Assembly: GCA_030146295.1 (NCBI GenBank)
Contig: JASLCD010000331.1
Location: 1 to 7,016 of the forward strand
Direction: 5' to 3'
Source: Chryseobacterium sp.
GTDB taxonomy: Bacteria > Bacteroidota > Bacteroidia > Flavobacteriales > Weeksellaceae
DNA: 7,016 nucleotides
Program-made: the position numbers and the translations under genes
In this document: one piece after another, positions 1 to 4,471 of the stretch
How the letters are laid out: every line of letters starts with the position of its first letter
Position numbering within the stretch: position 1 is the stretch's first letter
Notes under the pieces: generated by a model
What the model saw: only the letters and a program-made list of their open reading frames with translations
The model's database searches: none
What the model was told of the DNA's origin: nothing

Positions 1-53
1 ACTGCTCCCTCGAATTCTTTGACACTATTGTCTGGAAGTGTAATTTTTATCAT
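1..53 (-). CDS. thrS: threonyl-tRNA synthetase, N-terminal fragment (partial)
   Basis: The reverse strand from 53 down to 1 reads MIKITLPDNSVKEFEGAV, with the last codon incomplete, and the gene continues past the left edge. This is the usual opening of bacterial threonyl-tRNA synthetase: the first beta strands of the N-terminal TGS domain, where the I-x-L-P-D(G/N)S pattern is typical. The full enzyme, about 640 residues and cytoplasmic, charges tRNA-Thr with threonine. The ATG at 53-51 is preceded by an A/T-rich leader with no Shine-Dalgarno sequence, as is normal in Bacteroidota, and a good -7 promoter element lies about 25 bp upstream. The gene is divergent from the dipeptidase gene. Only 17 residues are visible, so the call rests on the motif; another TGS-domain protein is possible but less likely. 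Confidence 0.8.
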   Translation of the reverse strand, partial: MIKITLPDNSVKEFEGA

Positions 54-77
54 TGTTTACTAAGAAATTTTAAGAGG

Positions 78-85
78 CAAAAATA
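78..85 (-). promoter_or_regulatory. candidate -7 promoter element for thrS
   Basis: On the minus strand these bases read TATTTTTG, an exact match to the Bacteroidota primary-sigma -7 consensus TAnnTTTG. Transcription would start near position 71, giving a leader of about 20 nt before the thrS ATG at 53. I see no clear TTG/TTTG -33 element about 19 bp further upstream, so the call rests on one element and its position. Confidence 0.5.
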
Positions 86-117
86 CGCATTTTTTAGATA
101 ATATGCTATATTTAAAC

Positions 118-125
118 TATATTTG
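118..125 (+). promoter_or_regulatory. candidate distal -7 element for the dipeptidase gene
   Basis: The bases read TATATTTG, an exact match to TAnnTTTG on the plus strand. If used, transcription would start near 132 and give a leader of about 175 nt containing the inverted repeats at 155-187 and 230-252. No convincing -33 element is visible, and in such A/T-rich sequence a chance match is possible. It competes with the proximal candidate at 263-290. Confidence 0.3.
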
Positions 126-154
126 AAATAAGAATTAACGTTGAATCCCGAAAA

Positions 155-187
155 TGAGATTTGTGATTTTAAATGAAATCAGTCTCA
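155..187 (+). repeat. nested inverted repeat in the thrS-dipeptidase spacer
   Basis: An outer pair TGAGA (155-159) / TCTCA (183-187) encloses an inner pair GATTT (165-169) / AAATC (176-180), with a 6-nt apical loop and an asymmetric internal loop (5 nt against 2 nt). As RNA it would be a modest two-part hairpin. It has no U-tract, so it is not an intrinsic terminator. It may be a leader structure or a chance event; no function is assigned. Confidence 0.3.
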
Positions 188-229
188 GCTTAAATTTTCC
201 CTAAAGAAATAGCCCTTGAAATTGTGGTG

Positions 230-252
230 TTTCCTTTAAAAATATAAGGAAA
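230..252. repeat. 7-bp inverted repeat upstream of the dipeptidase gene
   Basis: TTTCCTT (230-236) and AAGGAAA (246-252) are perfect inverted repeats separated by 9 nt. They lie just upstream of the proximal promoter candidate, a position that would suit a dimeric regulator. The spacing also allows a weak hairpin. The A/T-rich background lowers the significance. Confidence 0.3.
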
Positions 253-262
253 ACAGGCTTTC

Positions 263-290
263 TTTGCTATATAAACCTGATATTAATTTG
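263..290 (+). promoter_or_regulatory. candidate proximal promoter of the dipeptidase gene
   Basis: TTTG at 263-266 could be a -33 element and TTAATTTG at 283-290 a -7 element with one mismatch to TAnnTTTG. The 16-bp spacing is slightly short for Bacteroidota promoters. Transcription would begin near 297, leaving a leader of about 10 nt before the ATG at 307. Plausible but weak. Confidence 0.3.
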
Positions 291-306
291 AAAAAAGAAA
301 AGTAAT

Positions 307-1281
307 ATGAAAAACTTTAATATTGACCTTCACTGCGACTTATTATGTTATTTACTGGAGCCGGGCTCATTAATTGATGATAAAGAGCTGGGTTGCTCAC
401 TTCCTTATTTAAAAGAAGGAAATGTAAAGCTCCAGGTTATGGCCATATACTCAGCCACTGGAGACAATAGTACTGTTTATGGAATGAAGCAGAGCGAAAT
501 ATTTTTAAATCTCCTGCAAAATGAAAATTATTTTTTATTTGAAGGTGAAAACTATAAGAAACAGGAGAACGCAGATAAAGTAGGAATTATTGCTTCTATA
601 GAAAATGCATCCGGTTTTTGTGGCGAAGAGGAAAACCTGGAATCTGGTTTTAAAAATCTGGAAGCTATCATTGAAAAAACACAGCGAATTCTTTACCTGG
701 GAATAACCCATCATACCGAAAACCGCTTTGGAGGTGGAAACAATTCTGATGCAGGACTGAAAGATGACGGAAAAGTTCTGCTTGATTATATCTCAGAAAA
801 AAATATCGCCATTGATCTGGCTCATACCAGTGATCAGCTTGCCTATGGAATCCTTAATTATATAGACCAGAGAAACTACAAAATTCCTATTATCGCAAGC
901 CATTCTAATTATAGACAGGTACATGACAAAAAAAGAAATCTTCCTGATGAATTGGCAAAAGAAGTTATTCAAAGAAAAGGACTGATTGGGCTCAACTTTA
1001 TACGCAACTGTATTGATGATAAAAACCCTGAGATGTTATACGAACATATTCAGTATGGGCTTGATTTAGGAGCTGAAGATGCGATTGCATACGGGGCAGA
1101 TTTTTTCTTTTGGAAAAACCATCCTGATCAGTCCAGATATCCTATTTTCTTTGAAGGCTACGACGATGCATCTGCTTTTAATACAATCAATAAAGAAATT
1201 GAAAAACGTTTCTCTTCCGAATTGCTAGAAAAGATCAGTCACAAAAATGCATTGGATTTCATAGAGAATATGTATAAATAG
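307..1281 (+). CDS. M19 family membrane-dipeptidase-type metallopeptidase
   Basis: This 324-residue protein belongs to the renal dipeptidase family (peptidase M19), binuclear zinc enzymes of the amidohydrolase fold that cleave dipeptides, including some D-amino-acid and cyclic-type substrates. The metal-ligand pattern is visible in order: H9-x-D11 in DLHCDLL; E99 in SIEN, the likely bridging glutamate; H173 in DLAH; H199 in ASHS; and D265 in GAD, the likely catalytic-site aspartate. R203 after the SHS motif also fits the family. The length is near that of short bacterial members. There is no signal peptide or membrane segment at the N terminus, so a cytoplasmic enzyme is inferred. The ATG follows an A-rich leader. 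The gene is monocistronic, convergent with the next gene. Family assignment is firm; substrate is unknown, with peptide salvage or turnover of cell-wall fragments both possible. Confidence 0.87.
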   Translation: MKNFNIDLHCDLLCYLLEPGSLIDDKELGCSLPYLKEGNVKLQVMAIYSATGDNSTVYGMKQSEIFLNLLQNENYFLFEGENYKKQENADKVGIIASIENASGFCGEEENLESGFKNLEAIIEKTQRILYLGITHHTENRFGGGNNSDAGLKDDGKVLLDYISEKNIAIDLAHTSDQLAYGILNYIDQRNYKIPIIASHSNYRQVHDKKRNLPDELAKEVIQRKGLIGLNFIRNCIDDKNPEMLYEHIQYGLDLGAEDAIAYGADFFFWKNHPDQSRYPIFFEGYDDASAFNTINKEIEKRFSSELLEKISHKNALDFIENMYK

Positions 1282-1312
1282 AATCATTCTTGTCTGATTA
1301 CATCAAAGCATA

Positions 1313-1336
1313 ATTAACAGGTCGCTCCTCCGGAGC
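1313..1336 (-). repeat. REP-like unit A (outer left)
   Basis: Read on the minus strand, a 5-bp hairpin GCTCC/GGAGC with a 3-nt loop (1324-1336) is followed after 3 nt by CTGTTAAT (1320-1313). It is nearly identical to unit D in inverted orientation. Confidence 0.7.
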
Positions 1337-1361
1337 TTTAATTTTAAAACAAATACGTTCT

Positions 1362-1386
1362 ATTAACAGTTAGCTCCCATTGGAGC
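1362..1386 (-). repeat. REP-like unit B (inner left)
   Basis: Read on the minus strand, the GCTCC/GGAGC hairpin with a 4-nt loop (1373-1386; extendable to 6 bp at 1372-1387) is followed after 3 nt by CTGTTAAT (1369-1362) and then AGAA. It forms the perfect 13-bp inverted pair with unit C. Confidence 0.7.
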
Positions 1387-1393
1387 TGGATTT

Positions 1394-1418
1394 GATCCCA
1401 TCAGGATCTACTGTTAAT
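1394..1418 (+). repeat. REP-like unit C (inner right, variant stem)
   Basis: The hairpin GATCC (1394-1398) / GGATC (1404-1408) has a 5-nt loop and is followed after 2 nt by CTGTTAAT (1411-1418), AGAA and a run of A. The stem differs from the other units (GATCC, not GCTCC) but stays complementary, that is, a compensatory change. Confidence 0.65.
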
Positions 1419-1450
1419 AGAAAAAAAAATTAAGTCGCTGTAAAAGTAAA

Positions 1451-1474
1451 GCTCCAGAGGAGCGACCTGTTAAT
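1451..1474 (+). repeat. REP-like unit D (outer right)
   Basis: The hairpin GCTCC (1451-1455) / GGAGC (1459-1463) has a 3-nt loop and is followed after 3 nt by CTGTTAAT (1467-1474). Upstream, GTCGCT (1434-1439) can pair with AGCGAC (1461-1466), giving this unit an alternative fold. Confidence 0.7.
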
Positions 1475-1499
1475 GCTAAATCTGTGTGAGAGTATATTG

Positions 1500-1531
1500 A
1501 AAATAAAACACTTGACAAGTTGTTTTATTTT
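1500..1531. terminator. likely bidirectional terminator hairpin between convergent genes
   Basis: AAAATAAAACA (1500-1510) is perfectly complementary to TGTTTTATTTT (1521-1531). The stem continues inward with CTTG (1511-1514) against CAAG (1516-1519), with one unpaired T at 1520 and a realistic loop of about 5 nt. The A- and T-rich arms give a U-rich 3' side on either strand, as expected of a bidirectional intrinsic terminator. It lacks a GC-rich stem core, so termination strength is uncertain. Confidence 0.5.
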
Positions 1532-1559
1532 ACATGAAATGAAATATTATAAAATATTG

Positions 1560-1584
1560 TAAAACAACTATTTATATTGTTTTA
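1560..1584 (-). terminator. hairpin just after the stop codon of the 514-aa gene
   Basis: TAAAACAA (1560-1567) and TTGTTTTA (1577-1584) form a perfect 8-bp stem with a 9-nt loop. On the minus strand it begins 1 nt after the stop codon of the gene at 1586-3130 and ends in a T-rich arm. The position suits a terminator or 3'-end stabilising hairpin, but the stem is A/T-rich. It shares the TAAAACA / TGTTTTA arms of the hairpin at 1500-1531. Confidence 0.4.
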
Positions 1585-1585
1585 T

Positions 1586-3130
1586 TTAATGTTTTCTTTT
1601 GTACTTTACTTTCTGCTTGATAATTTCAATAACGTCTATATGCTGGACCTGTGATTTGATCCATCCATGAATGTCTATATAAAATAATGACCGCCTGTAA
1701 TATTCATTTTTAGAAAATTCTTCCAGCTTTTTATCAAAATTTTCAAATGCTTTCTGCCGTTGGTCAGGCACCTGATTATTCAGATTTTTAAAAAACTGAA
1801 TGCTTTCAAAATGGAACTCTTCAGGCTTCTTCATTTTCTTAGCAAACTTCAAAGTAGAAGCAATAAATTCATCATAATCTTCATCATTTCCTGATTCATA
1901 TTTCGCCATTAAAATCAGAATTCTGGTATGGAACAGCAGGTCTTCCTGTACATTCCCCTTAGATTCTATCACCCTCATTGAATATTCGATTGATTTTTCG
2001 AACATTTTACTACCGAAGAACATCGCAGCCATTTTAAGGTAGAGAATCATAAAGTGGTGCTCATCAATTCTTTCTCTGAGTTTTTCCATTTTTAATTCCA
2101 CTTCAGGAATAAGCTTGGTGCCCGTGAAGAATTCCCCTTTTACAAAGTGAATATTCATCAGTGTATTGTAGTGGGTAAGAAAAATAAGCGACTGAAGGTT
2201 TTCATTCTGAATGAAATTCTCCGCATGAACCATTTTGTTAAAGCTTGCGAAATGTTCCTCAAGAATGTCAATATTTCCATACAAAAACAGGATTTTCAGC
2301 AGATAAGTATTCCCTTTGATATACCACACCGGATGGCTGTAGATCATTTCAGGCTTTTTATGAAAAAGATCTACCCACTGGTATGCATATTTCAATGTAT
2401 ACTTATAGTCCTGTAACAACTGGTTTTTCCAGACATGGGCCTTATAATACCAAAGTTTTTCAGTGAAATTCAGCTTTTCTGGGTTAATATTTTTAATCTG
2501 GGCATTAAAGACGTCCATCACTTCCTGCCGGTCTGCATCATTTTTTACATAGCCATGGGTAAGCATTTCACTGTACAATTTCAGGGAAAGATTAGATAGC
2601 TTTGTTGTGTAACGGTTCTGCTTACTGATCTCCTGAGACTGCTTGATAAGTTCCTCGGCACGGCCTTCTATACTTCGTGTAATGAATTGGGATTCAATTA
2701 CTTTTTCAAGGTCGATAATTTCAGAAGCAATGCTTTTTTCATCAAGTTCCAGCGCAGACTGTTTGGTTTTGTCTAATATCTTTAGAGCCTGCTTATAAAG
2801 TCCTTTCTGATAAAGAATATTGGCAAAATCCAGCTGTTCACGAAGCTGAATTCTATAATTCTGGTGACTCGGGTTCATACGAAGGCTCACCAGGATCTGT
2901 TTATAAAGATGGGCCTTAAGGTTCGACAGCTGTTGTTTGGTAGAGATTTTTTTCTCAATAATCACACTTTCATCATATTCTTTCATTTTATCCATTTCAG
3001 AAAAGAGCAGGAGAAATTTGGCATCTACATTAATTCCGAGACGGTTGACGTACAACTTAAACTGTCGTTTTTCAGAGGTGGTCAATGACTTTACCAATAC
3101 AAACAAAAAATCTTTCTGCAATTCTGCCAT
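1586..3130 (-). CDS. conserved-type hypothetical protein, all-helical, TPR-like
   Basis: This 514-residue protein matches no family of known function that I recognise. The sequence is rich in Lys, Glu, Leu and aromatic residues and appears wholly alpha-helical. Helix-turn-helix pairs resembling tetratricopeptide repeats occur near residues 102-129 (FANILYQKGLYKQALKIL), 326-345 and 370-390 (FFGSKMFEKSIEYSMRVI), suggesting a solenoid scaffold that binds other proteins. It has no signal peptide, membrane segment, enzymatic motif or recognisable DNA-binding motif, and ends in a basic tail (KVKYKRKH), so a soluble cytoplasmic protein is inferred. The start at 3130 has only an A/T-rich leader upstream. 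The gene is divergent from leuA across 148 bp, so it may share control sequence with it; a role in leucine metabolism is not shown. Codon and base use look like the neighbours. Confidence 0.8.
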   Translation of the reverse strand: MAELQKDFLFVLVKSLTTSEKRQFKLYVNRLGINVDAKFLLLFSEMDKMKEYDESVIIEKKISTKQQLSNLKAHLYKQILVSLRMNPSHQNYRIQLREQLDFANILYQKGLYKQALKILDKTKQSALELDEKSIASEIIDLEKVIESQFITRSIEGRAEELIKQSQEISKQNRYTTKLSNLSLKLYSEMLTHGYVKNDADRQEVMDVFNAQIKNINPEKLNFTEKLWYYKAHVWKNQLLQDYKYTLKYAYQWVDLFHKKPEMIYSHPVWYIKGNTYLLKILFLYGNIDILEEHFASFNKMVHAENFIQNENLQSLIFLTHYNTLMNIHFVKGEFFTGTKLIPEVELKMEKLRERIDEHHFMILYLKMAAMFFGSKMFEKSIEYSMRVIESKGNVQEDLLFHTRILILMAKYESGNDEDYDEFIASTLKFAKKMKKPEEFHFESIQFFKNLNNQVPDQRQKAFENFDKKLEEFSKNEYYRRSLFYIDIHGWIKSQVQHIDVIEIIKQKVKYKRKH

Positions 3131-3182
3131 TGTAAATTTTTATAAATTAAAATACTGATTAATAAATGAATACGATTGTTTT

Positions 3183-3195
3183 TTCAACTGTTGAA
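3183..3195. promoter_or_regulatory. 13-bp dyad, possible operator in the leuA upstream spacer
   Basis: TTCAAC (3183-3188), one central T, then GTTGAA (3190-3195) form a perfect palindrome. Its centre lies about 68 bp upstream of the inferred leuA transcription start and about 59 bp upstream of the 514-aa gene's ATG, a position suited to a dimeric regulator serving one or both divergent genes. The regulator is unknown; no regulator gene is in the window. Confidence 0.4.
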
Positions 3196-3242
3196 TATTG
3201 TAATTTTCAGAAAAAGTGAAAATGGAAAAATATAGCAACCCG

Positions 3243-3250
3243 TAGTTTTG
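3243..3250 (+). promoter_or_regulatory. candidate -7 element of the leuACDB promoter
   Basis: TAGTTTTG is an exact match to TAnnTTTG. Transcription would start near 3257, with a leader of about 22 nt before the leuA ATG at 3279. Such a short leader leaves no room for a leader-peptide attenuator or riboswitch. The -33 region (about 3217-3223) shows no clear TTG, which may mean an activator is needed. Confidence 0.55.
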
Positions 3251-3253
3251 GAT

Positions 3254-3261
3254 CAAAATTA
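3254..3261 (-). promoter_or_regulatory. opposing -7-like element facing the leuA promoter
   Basis: On the minus strand these bases read TAATTTTG, also an exact TAnnTTTG match, only 3 bp from the leuA element. If active it would drive the 514-aa gene with a leader of about 117 nt. The two octamers together form TTTTG-GAT-CAAAA, so the site could equally be an operator over the leuA start site. Confidence 0.35.
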
Positions 3262-3278
3262 AGTAAAAAACTTCACTT

Positions 3279-4442
3279 ATGAATTCCGAAAAAATTGAAA
3301 TTTTTGATACAACACTAAGAGATGGGGAGCAGGTTCCGGGATGTAAACTGAATACGGAACAAAAACTGATTATTGCAGAAAGGCTTGATGAGCTGGGGAT
3401 TGATATCATTGAAGCGGGATTCCCAATTTCCAGTCCGGGAGATTTTGAATCTGTTGCAGAAATTTCAAAACTGGTAAAGAAAGCTAAAGTATGCGGACTG
3501 ACGCGAGCGAATAAAAAAGATATTGATACCGCAGCAGAAGCTCTGAAGTTTGCAAAAAGACCAAGAATACACACTGGAATCGGAACTTCTGATTCTCACA
3601 TTAAATATAAATTCAACTCAACCAGAGAAGATATTATTGAACGGGCCGCCGAAGCCGTAAGATATGCTAAAACTTACGTGGAAGACGTAGAATTTTATGC
3701 TGAAGATGCCGGGAGAACAGATAATGAATATCTGGCGCAGGTTTGTGAAGCAGTTATCAAAGCCGGAGCTACCGTTTTGAATATTCCTGATACAACAGGC
3801 TATTGCTTACCGGAAGAATATGGACAGAAAATAAAATACCTGCGGGAAAATGTAAAAGGTATTGAAAAAGCTGTGCTTTCATGCCATTGCCATAATGATC
3901 TTGGGCTGGCTACTGCCAATTCCATCGCAGGGGCCATCGCCGGAGCCCGCCAGATTGAATGTACCATCAATGGATTGGGAGAAAGAGCCGGTAATACAGC
4001 CTTGGAAGAAGTTGTTATGATTCTGAAACAACACAAAGATTTGAACCTGCATACAGATGTCAACTCAAGAATGCTGAATGAAATGAGTACAATGGTATCT
4101 GATCTGATGGGGATGTCTGTACAGCCCAATAAAGCTATTGTAGGAGCTAATGCTTTTGCTCACAGCTCTGGAATTCATCAGGATGGTGTGATCAAAAACA
4201 GAGAAACTTATGAAATTATTGATCCCGCAGAAGTAGGAGTGAATGCCTCTTCGATTATTCTTACTGCCAGAAGCGGCCGCTCAGCATTGGCGTATCGATT
4301 CAAGCATATTGGTTATGAGGTCACCAAAAACGAACTTGATTATTTGTATCAGGAGTTTTTGAAAATTGCCGACCTTAAAAAAGAAATAGGCAACGATGAT
4401 CTGAGCATGATGATGGATTCTTTCAGCAGAAAAATAGGATAG
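3279..4442 (+). CDS. leuA: 2-isopropylmalate synthase, short form without regulatory domain
   Basis: LeuA condenses acetyl-CoA with 2-oxoisovalerate to give 2-isopropylmalate, the first committed step of leucine synthesis, in the cytoplasm. The 387-residue protein shows the DRE-TIM barrel signature FDTTLRDGEQ (9-18, with R14 and D15), GIGTSDSHIK (100-109), the metal motif HCHND (H203, H205), NGLGERAGNT (231-240), and HSSGIHQDG (295-303), which marks the post-barrel subdomain. It stops where the roughly 130-residue C-terminal leucine-binding domain of long LeuA proteins (about 520 residues in E. coli) would begin. The ending is clean and, from memory, flavobacterial LeuA proteins are of this length, so I read it as a natural short form. 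Homocitrate or citramalate synthase are close relatives, but the following leuCDB genes settle the assignment. The ATG at 3279 directly follows the promoter leader. Confidence 0.93.
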   Translation: MNSEKIEIFDTTLRDGEQVPGCKLNTEQKLIIAERLDELGIDIIEAGFPISSPGDFESVAEISKLVKKAKVCGLTRANKKDIDTAAEALKFAKRPRIHTGIGTSDSHIKYKFNSTREDIIERAAEAVRYAKTYVEDVEFYAEDAGRTDNEYLAQVCEAVIKAGATVLNIPDTTGYCLPEEYGQKIKYLRENVKGIEKAVLSCHCHNDLGLATANSIAGAIAGARQIECTINGLGERAGNTALEEVVMILKQHKDLNLHTDVNSRMLNEMSTMVSDLMGMSVQPNKAIVGANAFAHSSGIHQDGVIKNRETYEIIDPAEVGVNASSIILTARSGRSALAYRFKHIGYEVTKNELDYLYQEFLKIADLKKEIGNDDLSMMMDSFSRKIG

Positions 4443-4444
4443 GT

Positions 4445-4459
4445 TTGATTCTAAATCAA
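4445..4459 (+). repeat. small inverted repeat in the leuA-leuC gap
   Basis: TTGATT (4445-4450) and AATCAA (4454-4459) are perfect inverted repeats with a 3-nt loop, starting 2 nt after the leuA stop codon. As RNA this is a weak 6-bp hairpin without a U-tract. It is not a terminator; it might mark an mRNA processing point or be chance. Confidence 0.35.
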
Positions 4460-4471
4460 GATAAAGTAAAA

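Larger units (their letters stand above)
1307..1477. repeat. composite REP/BIME-like nested palindrome with four hairpin units
   Basis: This 171-bp element fills most of the spacer after the dipeptidase gene. Its outer arms (1307-1340 and 1447-1477) pair over a 27-bp core (1314-1340 with 1447-1473) with one mismatch (C1331 opposite A1456), plus an AGCAT end separated by a 3-nt insertion on the left. Inside them a second pair of arms, 1358-1370 and 1410-1422, is a perfect 13-bp inverted repeat. Each of the four arms carries its own short hairpin, followed 2-3 nt later by the octamer CTGTTAAT. The layout is therefore two head-to-head pairs of the same unit, one nested in the other. This resembles REP/BIME elements mobilised by RAYT (Y1-type) transposases, or a non-coding MITE. 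No transposase gene is present and no target-site duplication is evident. Confidence 0.75.

Noticed and set aside
1307..1477. CRISPR array as an explanation of the repeated units
   Set aside because: The units alternate in orientation, are nested as palindromes, and have unequal short gaps; there are no uniform spacers and no cas genes.
2147..3158. Several plus-strand open frames (73-89 aa) across the 514-aa gene
   Set aside because: They are antisense to a long intact frame, overlap each other, and have no recognisable domains.
3131..3278. Leucine leader peptide, attenuator or T-box upstream of leuA
   Set aside because: No short frame rich in leucine codons and no terminator/antiterminator pair is visible, and the predicted leader is only about 22 nt.
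3214..3278. AAGTGAA (3214-3220) paired with TTCACTT (3272-3278) around the leuA promoter
   Set aside because: The left arm lies upstream of the predicted transcription start, so it would not be in the RNA, and a 7-bp match over 58 bp in A/T-rich DNA is weak.
3140..3574. 144-aa open frame on the minus strand overlapping leuA and the spacer
   Set aside because: It runs antisense through the conserved LeuA barrel start, is serine- and phenylalanine-rich as antisense frames often are, and resembles no protein I know.
4445..4471. TTG start adding nine residues to LeuC
   Set aside because: The ATG at 4472 gives the normal LeuC N terminus; the extra residues lie over the small inverted repeat after leuA.
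4380..4471. LeuA truncated by a recent frameshift or stop
   Set aside because: No continuation of the regulatory domain exists in any frame; leuC begins 29 nt later, and short LeuA appears normal for this group.
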